Below are positions 48,210-60,339 of a DNA stretch of 64,000 nt, in pieces. The stretch is from Hydractinia symbiolongicarpus. Its lineage: Eukaryota; Cnidaria; Hydrozoa; Anthoathecata; Hydractiniidae. Numbering within the stretch: the first letter of the stretch is position 1; every line of letters starts with the position of its first letter. The DNA lies in the NCBI RefSeq assembly GCF_029227915.1, contig NC_079882.1, positions 21,829,001 through 21,893,000 of the forward strand. The letters are read 5' to 3'. The position numbers were made by a program, and so were the translations under genes. A model generated the notes under the pieces. The model was not told the DNA's origin. It saw only the letters and a list, made by a program, of their open reading frames with translations, and did not search any database.

Positions 48210-51200
48210 ATGGCTGCAGGAAGGGCTGCGAAACAACTATTTTCAGGTGCAGAAAATGTTTTCTTGCGATTTCCTGCAGTACGTAAAGGTATTAGAAATG
48301 GTGGAAATGATGGAAGATTTTTGTGGACGCAAGCACTACGGTTGGAATTTTTTTTAAAATAAAAGGCAAATGTGTAGCTACCTCTTCTTGATGTTTAGCT
48401 ATAGCTAGCTCTACTAGCGCTAGTAGCTAGCTAGGTAGCTATCTCGTTTGCTCAAAGAAGAAAGTAAACAGGGGCTAAACTATAGTATTTCCTTGTAAAA
48501 ATCTATGATAGATAATAACAGCCTACACAGCTAATGCTAGAAAAAAATAAATACTTTACATACAGCACACTGCCCAGAGTACCCAACCTTGGCTAGATAC
48601 ACTGCTAAAGCCACTGTAGTAGCTGCAAAAATTGCATGTTGCATTAGGGTGCTGATAAATTGCATGCATAAGGGAGCTGATAAGCCGCATACGCCGTAAA
48701 AAGTGCAGGCGTTTTCGGGCAAGTTCGGCGTTTTGAAAAAAAATCAGGTATTTGCCCAAAAAAACCTGCATAGCTAGTCCCGAACAATGCCCGCAAAGAA
48801 AAAAAGAATATTCACCACAAATGACTCTCAAAAAATTATTTAAAAAAGTATAAAAATTAAAATGAACCAACTATGTGGTAGCGAAGTTCTAAAAGAACTG
48901 TTTTTTATGATGTTTGATAAGATTTACTTGATAAATAACTTATATATACACTTTATTAACTCCTTTCTCTTCAAGCGCCTTCTTCCCAACTATCGTCCGC
49001 ATGGTTTGTTACAAGGAATTGCATTTCGGGAATGCTCCGGGCGAGTTCGGAAAAGTCCGGGCAATTTCGGGGGACAACTGCCAATTTTATTTGAAAAGTC
49101 GTCCTAACTCACCCTTATATATGCGTGCGTTTGCGGCTTATCAGCACCCTCTTGTGGCATGTATATATGTCAATGTCAAGGCATATTTACCATTGTCATT
49201 TCTATGTATCAATTAACCTTGACAAGATGTCTTTCATTCACAGAAAAAAAACAAGAAAATCAGAAAACACTAAACACAAGAGATTTGGGTGTAACACCAA
49301 AAAGAAAATTGATGAAAACAACGGCAAGGCTAAAAATTTATCTATTTTCTCTTTTTCTCTGAAAAACAACTTGGAAAATATCTTTAAAGGTGGCAGCAAA
49401 TTTTTTTTACATAATCAGTTACGAAAGGCTATTTTCAGACTACATATTCTTATTTTTTCTTTTATAGCACATTTATTATGGTTTTATAGCTATAATATAC
49501 ATTATCTTTCGGTAGCACATACCTAAAGTTTAAAATAAAGTATTGTTTATTGGATAATAAAACATGATAGATAGATAGATGTGCATATTTTACATGGCTA
49601 GCCTCACAAATATCGAGGGATATACCCTGTCTATTATTTCCAGGAGGGGCCATGGCGTAGATGGAGAGTCCTAGAGTATTTAATGCTCATTTTGAGCTAC
49701 GCAGACTCAATTAGAGCCCGCGCTCTACTAGACAACTCCCGGCAACATCCAACGGCCCACACAGTGTGCCATCTTGCCAATTTCCCTCACATGGCTTGGG
49801 TTAACCCGGGGCTATGGTAACATTCACTCGCCCATGTTGAATCGCTGTCAAGAGGAATCGAACCCCGGTCTCCCGCACAGAGTACAAGAGCTATAACCAC
49901 TAATCTACGGCGCCACATTAGAGAATAAAAGTAGGCTTTAAAAAATCACACATGTTCCGAGGTTTATTTTGACCTAAGATGGCATACTGACTTCTCACTG
50001 TTGTCAAGTTTATTGAAAAAGAAATAGTTAATGAACATATGGGGAACCATATTGGATAATAAAACAATTTATTGCACTGTTAGGATTCTTATTGGCTTAA
50101 AACTCATTTTAGCCTCATTCTTAGAAAAAAATCTGTCAAAACGAGGATTTAGGCTTTAGCTTGGATAAGTTTGAGGCGTGCAGCCTAGCTGCGCCGTCTC
50201 TATATATCTATCCATCTATCTCCTCAGGCGATTGTAAAGATTCAGCCTTTGCTGGCGGAAATCAATAATTTTTTTCTAAACACATTTTGTAGCTGATCTT
50301 CAACTATATTCTGAAGAAGAGTAAAGTTGTGCTGAAAATTGCATAATTAGGACTTTTAAGACTTTTTTATGGCTCTGTTGGTGTGAAAATAATTGTTGCC
50401 ATTTTTTATGTTTGCTCCCCATATGTTCATTAACTATTTCTTTTTCAATAAACTTGACAACAGTGAGAAGTCAGTATGCCATCTTAGGTCAAAATAAACC
50501 TCGGAACATGTGTGATTTTTTAAAGCCTACTTTTATTCTCTAATTACTTTGTCAAAGTTTGCATTGGTCCACCACATTGCTTAAAAAGGGGCAACGTTGA
50601 TAATCATGGTGACACTCAAAAAAAATCGCAATTCTCAGCTTTAAGATCATGTTGCTTGTATAGTGTACCAATTTAAGAATTATCAAAAATCAAACCTCAT
50701 TTCATTAAGAATATTTATTGCAGGCATTACCATTAAATATTAGGCTTAACTTATAGGATAACTCTAATAACGTAAGGGAGGTCGAGTTTTTTTTTTATTT
50801 CACATTTTGCTTCTTACACTGTTTTTCTAATACACAATGCTTAATTACTTGAGTTACTCAAGTCTGTCTGCAAATAATTGGTCAAATAACGAACAATTTC
50901 TGTGATGAAAGTTTAAGTCCTACACTTTTATGCACTTTGAATGAATATTTTGCAAAATTTAATGTTTTAAGATTAAACACTTTTTACTCATTTAAAATAC
51001 TTTATAAATAAACAATTCACCCTGTATAATCTTATACACAGGTAAACAATAACTAAACAATTTTAGTACATTTTTTCTTAAATAGCAAAAACATTTTAGG
51101 ACGAAATGCAAAAAATCAATTGTTTATAAAAAAATTATATTTACCAATCTTCTCACCAGGGACGTTAAGTTAAAGCCTTAAATAATTCTTAATAAAACTG

Positions 51201-54200
51201 ATTCTTAAATATTTTTTTTTAAAAAATCGACAATTTAATCTGTGGTATTTAGAAACATGGTTGAACAAATAATATATATTGAATAAAGATTTTTGAAATA
51301 TGGACGACTGGTAACACTGATATATCTTCTTTACCTTTTTGATCATCAGATCAGAAATTAACTTCTGTTTACCGCCCAAATTTTCTTACCTTAAATATCT
51401 TGTGTTAGCCGTTTGCATGGTTGTGGAATGATATCACAGTTGTAACCAAGACTTTGTGAATTTAAAAGAAGTTTGAAATGTATTGCAGCTGAAAGGGAGT
51501 AATACACATCACAAAGCTACAATCACTGAACGTTATAATCCATATAACTGAGCAATGGGCTGGTTAGATTGGTTTTCGTTTATGACGTAAAAAATAAGGT
51601 GAAAAAACTTGAAAGAAGAGTTGAGGGGATCTACTAAAGTATATATGAAATTGTATAACACCTTTTTAAATAATACCCCTCTTCACACCCTCCTTCTTCT
51701 CCTTGTACATTTTCGTTTGTCAATTTTTGTAGCTATGTTAAATTCTATCAATATAGAAACTCTTTCTGCATTAAGCTCCACTGGATGCGTAGGCTCCACT
51801 GACTGTGCAGGCTTCGCTGGTTACGTAGTCACTGCTGGCTGCATGGCTTTATTGGCTGTGTAGGTTATATGTTGGATGTGTATGCTATGTTGGCAGTGTT
51901 GGCTGTGTATGCTCTTTTAGCTTTGTTGGCTGCATTGGCTCTTTACTTGGAGAATTCTATATTTGCTCCTAAACAGGATGAACTTAATAAGGCATTGACT
52001 GTGTGCAATATGAAGATGTACTTACTTTTATAGTATGAAAGTCAAGTGTGTTGTTGGTACTAACTCACAACTCACTCACTACTCACAACTCTAGCTCAGG
52101 GATAACGCATAAGCAAGGGATCTCTCAATTGAGGTATATTTCTGTCAATAGGTCAACTTACGGTTTTTCTACTGTGTGGTGTTTAGTTTTGGTGAACGGT
52201 CATTAAATACCACGGGAAACATTGACAAGAGATATTTCACAAACTTTTAATGAGACCAAACAGAACTTTGTCTGGTCCTGTTTTCATAATTTTATGATCT
52301 TTGCTGTGAAAGTTTTTAGCCATACTTGGTTATTCAAGAATCTCAGAGAGAAGATTATTGTCAAATAAACAACAGTTATGAAAGAATTTGTGCATTTAAA
52401 AATTTCCATTTCAAACCTCATGTATTTGGCTATCACACAACCATCATGTATTGTTTTTGGGACACCATTTTGACAATACTGCAATTGATATATCCCTTGA
52501 TTATGCGTTATTCCTGACTTTTAAGTGCTCTAAAGTTGTGTTGATGTTCCTCTAGCCCAGTTAAAAATGGATCCCATTTGCAAAAAGGGCATCCTGATTT
52601 TAAACACTTGTTACGCTTCAGAACCCTTTATCTCGGTTTAATACACTGATGTAAACTTACATTAGCATTAAAACAAAAGAAATAAATGACAACAAAATTG
52701 AGTTTGAGAGCATTGTTGGGTTTTTTCTAACTAAAAAAACAAGAGTTTCGATACTGTAAAAGTAATTGTCGGAGGACAACATGTGGCATGAATGTTTTTG
52801 AAGCATTAGATAAAAACTCTTAAATTAAAATTTAGGCGTTCATCATCTCGGAAGTTTAATGTTGCAGTAACAAGTGTGGTAGGAACATTTGGAGGTTTAT
52901 GGTTCATTTCAAATGTTGCTTGTGAATTGCCAACAGTAACAGCCAAATCAAAAGATAAAAAGGATGAAAAAACAAATCCAGAAGAGATGTCCAGAAGAGA
53001 AAAGCGCTTTCACGAGTTTGCATCTTGTGAATACAATGGTCAAATTGTAATGACGCCACATGATTTTATAGAATCACTAATTGAAAATCAGCCAAAAAGT
53101 AAGTTGGCTTTACCCAGTTAACCATTAGACACAAATTAGAGGTTTTTGTCAGTTGAGTGGAGGAGTTTGGAGTTTTCATTATAAAAACAGAATTTCCTTA
53201 TAGACCTCATATTTTTCTGAAAACAAGGCAGTAGACACATTTTTAAAGAAGAAAAACTTTAAAGAAAAATTATTAAATTAAAAATTCAACACATCTAGCA
53301 CAATAAAAAAATTTCAAATTATTAACTTTTATATTTATGACTTGTGACATATTTCATATATAATTGATAATTGTAAATGTAATTAGAAATAAACATCTAT
53401 AAACCAACCTTATACCTACGTATATGAGGTTGTATAACCAAATGATGTGGTTCCTTCCAGTAATGTCAATAATAAAATAAAAAGGCTTTGTTAGACCTTT
53501 TAATTACAAAATGCACTGTGAATAGTAAAAGGTAAAAACAGTTGTTTGTCAATATTACTCATGTTCAAGCAGTAATTTTCAGATAAACATCCTAAAGCCT
53601 TTTTCTAACTTTGAAATATATCATGAACTAGCTAAAAATTTTGAACATGCGACTAATTTAGGTCAATATCTTGCACCAAAACGTTGGGGTCAAAATGGTA
53701 AGTACTTAAAAAACCTAAATCAATATAATTATTTTGTACAATAATATTCCTATTTTTTTTTAACACTGTGGAGGTATAAAAGAGGAGAAGATACAACTCA
53801 CAAAACGTCTTGAATCTCCAACCCTAATGATGTCCATTAAGCATCCAACCCTACTGGTGTTCATTGAAACTGTGCGAGATAAGTAGTTCACTGCACTAAT
53901 ATGCGCGATATGCGTAGTTCACTGATATGTACAGATTTGCAGCACACTTGCATAAGAAAACTTCTGTATTCTTAAGAGAATATGGAAAATATTTCACAAT
54001 ATGTGTTGCAAAAACTAGCTTAAAACATGAGAAATACATTCGCTGTATTAATTATGGCACAATGAATGTTTAAACAAACTTTTCTAAAAATTGTAAGTCG
54101 ATCCAGTGATTCTTGCACAGTTTATAGGCTTTTATTTCGGATATATTTTTAGGCAAAATTTCTGTAGGAAACAGGCAAGAACCACTGTGAATGTTTTAAT

Positions 54201-57200
54201 TTGCTAAATGATTCTTGTATGGTTAGCTAAGTTTTGTTTGTTCGAGGTCTCTCATCCAAGAAAGAAATCATGACAAAAGGGATGATTTTTTAAAATCTTA
54301 TTTATCTAAAACTTTTCTGTGTTAATAGCCTAGAAAATGGAATAATAAATGTGAAATGTTTAATGTGAACAGAGTGAGTAACGAAAAGTTTTTATCAGAA
54401 TGATGCACTTAAGGCCCTTTAGAAGATGTCTTGAAACAAGGAAATTAGGTTGCAATAAAAAATCAAACACTACAACTTGGAAATGGAGCATTCGTTATAA
54501 GTGTCATGTCCTCTGGGTTGAAGAGAGAAACAAACAAGCATCATGAGAGGTTGAAAAATTGTGTATTTTGGTACTATTTTTAGGCCATGTGATTAAATAT
54601 GTAAAAGGCAATTTTAATTTTTTTTATTGATTCAGACTTAACTCTTTCTAAAGGCTGTCATAGTAGTTTTTGTTAGTTCCTGCATCTAAAGGTTTGAGTT
54701 GTTATCATTCTTTTTTATCTTAAATTAAAAATATCTTGTTTATAAAGTACAGTTAAATTTAGTGATATAACCTACAAACCTTCCATTGTTTTGTAAAGGT
54801 ATATAACACTTAGGACTCATTGCATAATTAAATTAATTGACTGAAGGTCCAATTTTTCTAAACACAATTCGGTTTTAAACAATCAAACTAACCTTTCGTG
54901 GGTTAATTTAAAGCTGAATTATTTTTTCTTTCAATACAGCACCTGTTAACGCATTATGCCTGATTTCAATAGCTCTGAGGAAGATTTATTTCCTTGTCTT
55001 TTATACCTCCATGCAAACACTAAATGTGTTTTCTAAAGATTTTTAAAATAATACACAATAAGTTGGTTGTGACGCTTGGATAATTTGGTAAAGTGTAGAG
55101 GCTTGATAGTTTGCAGAAGTAGACTGAGAAAGTCTTGACATGAGGTGAGAAGAAGAGGTTTGCTTCAGATAAATTTGAGTTTACATTTAAAAGTCTAGAT
55201 CAGATTCTTAAAAGAAATTTATTTATCTACCCCATCCAACTTATAGCTATTGTCAAACTCCTTTGTTCTGATGTTTAACTTTTTTTTATCTTGATTTTGT
55301 TAGTACACAGAACCGGAAAGATTCGTCTGACTGAACGGGTAAATATGTTTCAGAGTGTTCCATACGCAACTTGACGGAGAGCTTTTTGTTGATACTTGAC
55401 TTTCTTACTTGTAGGATGTTGATGTTATCATAAAAAATACTCCTAATCTAGCAAATGGTTCAAACACATTTTTTAGAGATTTACACCAAGAGGGTTGGTA
55501 CAATTTACTGTCTTATTATTTGTTTTTAAAGTGTCATGTTGACGTCGATGTGGATTCTTTAAATGTTGACTAAAATATATTTTAGGCATAATAACGTATT
55601 CAGAGTATCTATTCCTGGTGACTATTTTGACAAGTAGGTATTTTAAAAAATTAAACATTATTAAGGATGGTCTCCATTTACCAATTTTGTGCCTGATGCA
55701 AAATTGCTCTGATTTTTAATCTGATGGTTGTTTTGACCGTACATACAGTAGATGTCCATTAATTCGAACACTAAAGGGACTAAATTATTTGTTCGAACTA
55801 ACGAATGTTTGGATTATCAAAAGTTCAGAAAAAACAAGAATTTTAATAAACCCGAAAATGAATTCGAGAGCGCCGTGGTTGAACATTGGACAAAATGAAA
55901 GACTGGTCGTTTCGCAAAAACAGTCTCATTCTTTTCTCATGTAAGCAAAGACAACAACTGCAAAGTTGAAGTGACAGGAAAAAGAGTGAACCTAGGAGAT
56001 GGGCAAGGCTTCCAAATTCTTTGTAAACTTTATTTTATTGAAAATGCCAATTTAATTGACAAATTGAAAGAAATTTTGCCACCATTGATACAATAAAATA
56101 AAAATTTTTTTTTTATTTCCTAATAAGATTTTATTTATACACAAAAGTTCGAATTAACAAGTATAATGAAGCCCTGGGACTAAAAATTTTTCAAATTAGC
56201 AAAATGTTCGAATTAGCGAAGTTCGAATTAAGCAGCTCAAAATATGACTTTAGTAAACCAAACTCAAGGGACTTTGCAATTTATTCGAAATAAGATAAAG
56301 TTGGAATTAAGTGGCATTCGAATTAATGGACGTCTATTGTATTATCAATACATTGCATGTATCCGCTGGCATGATCAAGAAAATTTTTTCAACTTTTTGA
56401 TATATACTAAATTAGTCGTAAATTGTGAATGTTCACAAATTTGAAGGTTTGATATTTTTTTATTTATACGTTGGAAAGCAAGATGGGAGACTAGTTACTG
56501 TTAAATAAATATAAAAAATGTTTGAAAGTGTTTACACGGATAGTTTTTGTATAGAATCGAATGCTGGCCTGAAGACAGCACTAAAGATGATGGACGAAAA
56601 TGGCGATAAAGAAATATCACTTAAAGAATTCCAACTGGTTGGTTTAATATTTTTTTGACTAAGTTGCCAAATGTTTTACACTTTACAGACTTTTTACATC
56701 GCATTTTAATTTACCACTTATGCTTTTGTAGATTGAAACAATGATTAACAAGTCTGCTTCAAAGGCTACGGTAAGCAGTAAACAAATTCATTTTTGTTAG
56801 AATTTTTAAAAGATGTGTGTATTTTTTTCCTTTTTTTAGCATCTTCAATTTTATTCCTATTCATTTGTTTTATTTTTTTTGTCTCGTTTTCACATGTAAC
56901 ATGCCACACTTATTGTGTTTTAAAAGGAGTCATTGAAGCTTTTTTAATTGTTATCATGTGAGTTCTATGCAAACTTATGCTTGTGGTAAGCATAAGATTG
57001 TATTGTACTTAATACTTAAATTTTGAGGAATCTTGGCTAATATATGCTTGTAAACTTTAATTTGATTTTTAAGCATTGCAACATGTTTTAACTTTTAGCG
57101 TTCAAGTGCAGAAACTGGCGTACCACACACAACTTTGCTGCTACATTTGTTTGGTACCAGTGGAACACAAGTTGTAACTTTTGAAAGATTTTTTAAGTAA

Positions 57201-59579
57201 ATGATTTAAATGCTTTACTTGACAAACTTTACTGCCCTATCTCAGAAGTATTCTGTCGTGCCTGTTAAAAAACAGCTCATTGAAATTCTCGAGCAAAAAC
57301 ACTTGCAAATTTGTTGCTTTTTCGGAAATTTAATTTAATTTGAAGAGTTTTAGTTAAATCAGCTAAATCCATCATATTTCTTTCCGCTATAATTCTTGCG
57401 GTGTAAATTGGCACAGAATATAAAAGACATCAGTGGCAATCGTGAAATACATTGTTTTCCTTTTTTTTAACAGACGTGAGTGAAAATAGGTGAAAGAAAA
57501 CCTTCACAGTTGGCAGAGGGGTCAGGAACCCCCTATTTTAACCCCCCCCACCCTTTTTATTTTTAGATTACCTCCAATTAATTTGAGGTCAAGATATTAT
57601 CTTCTTATTATTATTAAAAACCTATTAATTTAAACTCATATTTAAAGACATCAGAGAGCATTTTTGTTTTTGCTGTTGTAAAAACGTAACCTGCCAAGAA
57701 ATAATGTTAAATAGTTACAAAAAAAGAGCAGTTTCTGTCTCGACAAAATTAAATGTCTTACTTGAAGTAGATGATCTAAGAAACAATAATATACTCCTGA
57801 ATATAGAGCAACCTTTTTACAACAACAGCCCCCTTATTTTGCTCAACCCACCCTGTTTACTAAGAAAATTTTAACCCTTTTATTTTTACGAAATTTCGGT
57901 AAATCGAATCCTCACCCTTGTTCTAACTTTGATCTTGCTTTTTTCAAGCAAAATTAGAACAAATATCATTATATAAAATTTTCCTACGATAAAAAAAACT
58001 TTCCTTAGATAAGGCCTCCTCAATAATTGAAAATAATAAACAAAGCCTCGCATTCGCGAGAATTTAATCGATTCCAATGAAATATCTTTTTAGGTTTATG
58101 GACGATTTACAAGCTGAAGTATTGGAGCTAGAGGTAATGGGACCAAATATTTCGGTTCAAGTTTAAGTTGTTGTTTATGTAGCAGACAAGCATGAATATA
58201 CTCACTTGTATGAGAACTTTTCTTCTTCTGTAGTTTCACGAATATTCAAAAAGCATGAAAGTCATTTCAGAAATAGATTTTGCTAAAATATTGTTACGGA
58301 ATACAACATTAACAGAAGCTGAGTATTGTGAATATATTGACCGTCTAAAGAACAACATGCAAATTCCAAAGGTAAACCTTTATATTTATTACTACTGTTG
58401 TAATTTGACAGAAATAGTAAGAGGAATATCGAGTGTGGATTTTTGACTATGGGACAAAAATGTATTTTTGCGTTTTAAACTCCATAGGATGGTCTGAAAT
58501 TGCTTATTTTAAGTAACATAACGCTTGTGTTAAGTGGCGAGTTTACATGTGTAGCCAACATTTGCATTTGATTGCGTTGTGTCCAAAAATAATTAGTTTT
58601 CTTATGTTGGTGTGCATCGTCACTGGTGTTAGCAGTGCAATACCAAAATTTTTCTTGTATTAGATGTGTTTCATCTTCAATGTATCCTGTTTATATACGG
58701 TTTATAGAGGAGAGTCACATATATTGTCTTGCTGGCATGGAATTTTGGAAAAGCTTTAATTACCATATTCTTACCGATTTTCAAATTAATTTTTTTTTGG
58801 TATTGCAGGGAATCACCATGAATCAATTTAAAGCATTCCATAAATTCCTCAGTAACATTGAAGATTTCATCATCGCAGTTAATATGACAAACCTTATGCA
58901 TCAACCAGTTTCCAAAGGTAATTTTTTTTCCCTTTGCTGAGTAACAACGCAATGTTAGGATATTCACAGACCCAAATCAGAAGGTAAACTGGTAAACATT
59001 CACATGTTTCTTCCAAGTGTTGCAAAAAGGATTGCACTGACAAAGCTTTGAAATTTTAGTCTGTTTTTTTCTTTCTTTTAGATTTGTTTACAAGATCAAT
59101 CAAAGTAACAACAGGAGAAGACATTGATCCCTATGTTATAGATGTTGTTTTTAAATTGTTTGATCAAGATGGTGAGTTAAATTGGTGTATTATTGCGTAG
59201 CTACTATTTAAATTTAGGAAACGAATGTGAGAGAGCAAGTTTTTAAAATCCCCAATCCCCTAACCAACCATTTGTTGAACCGTAGACAGCATTTTACACA
59301 ACTTTATTTTTACTTCACCACGTGTAAAAAATACCGGCTATGTACTAGGTGATGGTCATCTGAGTCAAAACGAATTTATTGGCATTATGAAAGACCGACT
59401 AAAACGTGGATTTGGGGTATGGATTTTAAACATTCTAAGCCTTTACTGCATCAGATATTAAGCAGTTGCGGAGATGTTGTGGTCATATCATTTGTTTATT
59501 TTAGAAATTTCCGAACACGAAAGGAGTAGATGGTTTTAAACATTGTTTAAAGAAAGAAATGTCGAAACCGGTTGATTAA
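48210..59579 (+). CDS. MICU2/MICU3-type mitochondrial calcium uptake protein, complete, 14 exons
   Basis: Exons 48210-48340, 52836-53098, 55304-55338, 55415-55493, 55586-55633, 56555-56637, 56732-56770, 57099-57196, 58094-58133, 58234-58371, 58809-58917, 59082-59171, 59349-59416, 59505-59579 join in frame to 431 aa. MICU proteins gate the mitochondrial calcium uniporter from the intermembrane space. An Arg-rich presequence is followed by a hydrophobic segment (about 53-71). Then come FHEFASCEYNGQIVMTPHDF, TYSEYLFLVTILT, EF-hand 1 DENGDKEISLKE (199-210), ISEIDFAKILLRNTTL, GITMNQFKAFHKFLSNIEDF and EF-hand 2 DQDGDGHLSQNE (382-393), followed by FIGIMKDRLKRGFG. Both EF loops keep the metal ligands at 1, 3, 5 and 12. 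Cys421 (GFKHCLKKE) matches the cysteine MICU2/3 use for disulfide dimers with MICU1. It resembles MICU3 most closely. Exon 1 uses a weak donor (GTTGGA) supported by phase. Confidence 0.95.
48411..48426. repeat. 16-bp perfect palindrome in a tagc-rich cluster
   Basis: ctactagcgctagtag sits in a run of agctagct-like words (48397-48440) just inside MICU intron 1. It could form a cruciform or be a simple-repeat relic. Confidence 0.5.
49565..49914 (-). mobile_element. tRNA-derived SINE, full-length copy
   Basis: On the minus strand it begins GGCGCCGTAGATTAGTGGTT (A-box region) and has the perfect B box GGTTCGATTCC 50 bases on, i.e. a tRNA-like pol III promoter. A ~280-bp body follows and it ends in (ATCT)n. 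Best preserved of four copies in the window (others at 9866, 30454, 45330). Its 5' end abuts an inverted copy of nearby intron sequence, and a 17-bp direct repeat (tattggataataaaaca) brackets the pair at 49548-49564 and 50050-50066. Confidence 0.92.
49917..50544. repeat. Perfect 129-bp inverted repeat
   Basis: 49917-50045 and 50416-50544 are exact reverse complements (outer words attagagaataaaagtaggc and its complement), separated by 370 bp. Base-by-base comparison shows no mismatch, so the duplication is recent. The left arm begins two bases after the SINE head. A foldback transposon is an alternative reading, with TA at both outer edges, but the 17-bp direct repeat enclosing SINE plus left arm points to one joint insertion. 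Confidence 0.85.
50545..52835. other. Remainder of MICU intron 1
   Basis: AT-rich. 51765-51950 is a degenerate run of ggctgcattggct / ggctgtgtatgct words (simple-repeat origin). No other gene or element recognised. A polypyrimidine tract is weak before the exon 2 acceptor (aaattaaaatttag). Confidence 0.5.
55061..55250 (+). mobile_element. Short LINE fragment in MICU intron 2
   Basis: Matches 20090-20280 at reduced identity: taatttggtaaagtgtagag, agactgagaaagtcttgaca, agtctagatcagatt, then ccccatccaactta. Much older than the 15.3 kb copy and missing the (GAT)n tail. Confidence 0.75.
55746..56339. mobile_element. pogo-like MITE in MICU intron 5
   Basis: Ends CAGTAGATGTCCATTAATTC and the reverse complement of CAATAGACGTCCATTAATTC, flanked by TA (55744-55745 and 56340-56341). 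Subterminal aattcgaac/gttcgaatta repeats. No transposase. Same superfamily as 28592-29411 but a different family. Confidence 0.85.
57271..57407 (+). repeat. Dispersed repeat, copy A
   Basis: Starts aacagctcattgaaattctc and runs through ttagttaaatcagctaaatc to cttgcggtgtaaa. An inverted copy lies at 60171-60339. Located in MICU intron 8. Confidence 0.85.
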
Positions 59580-60170
59580 CGAACAATTTCAGCGATTGCA
59601 CTACCACGATTTGCCAGCGAAGAGAAAACATTGTAAACTTTTTTATTTTTTGCGTCTCAAAGTATTTTATTTTTGTAATTGTAATTAATGTTGATGCACA
59701 CGCATAATGACTGATATAGGTATTCACATTGTTCGTACTAAAAAGTCTCATGACGTGCGATTATTTTCAGATAAGGTAAGTTGAATGATAATGGTAAGTC
59801 TATTCAACAAAGTTCAGGATATCTAAGGTATAGCCTACGGATCAATTTGACGCCAATATATACAAGATTTTAACATAGAGTATAATAATTATTGATTAAG
59901 CTTTCCCTATAGAATATAGTAACTAAATTTTAATTTTCTTTGTTTTTCAAATCACTCGTATAGTTTTTGCACTGATAGCGATGTTTGTATTTATTTTCCG
60001 TTCAGTAAATTCATTATTATTTTAGTCCCAGCAGTCATAAATGAGGCTTGACACTGCATGTGTAAGAAACATTTTATTCACTGATTCTAATGAGTTGAAT
60101 TTATGAAGCTGCATTTATTTATTACCAGTAAATTAAATGTACAAATTTTCGTATCTTTTTTTTTTATTTA
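59580..60170. other. MICU 3' UTR and downstream
   Basis: AT-rich sequence after the TAA at 59577-59579. No further exon seen. Confidence 0.5.
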
Positions 60171-60339
60171 TTTACACCGCAAGAACATGTAAAAACTGCT
60201 ATCTGAATGAAAAAAAATATAGCGGAAAGAAATATGATGGATTTAGCTGATTTAACTAAACTTCTTCAAATTAAATTAAATTCCCGAAAAAGCAATAAAT
60301 TTGCAAGTGTTTTTGCTCGAGGATTTCAATGAGCTGTTG
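60171..60339 (-). repeat. Dispersed repeat, copy B (inverted relative to copy A)
   Basis: Its reverse complement matches 57271-57407 with only a handful of differences, plus an insertion of about 33 bases (containing ttcattcagatagcag) before cttgcggtgtaaa. Probably a fragment of an unnamed transposon family. Confidence 0.85.

Noticed and set aside
49850-49914. Possible genuine tRNA gene (A and B boxes)
   Set aside because: The tRNA-like part is the head of a SINE that recurs four times with the same body and tail, and it does not close into an acceptor stem.
49917-50544. Reading the 129-bp inverted repeat as a Tc1/mariner element because of TA at both edges
   Set aside because: The 17-bp direct repeat encloses only the SINE and left arm, and the TA is part of the palindromic arm edge, so transposition of the whole unit is less likely.
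53641-53700. Possible extra MICU exon ending at an ATG|GTAAGT-like donor
   Set aside because: Exons 2 and 3 already join in phase and align without a gap to MICU3; inserting this block would break the frame.
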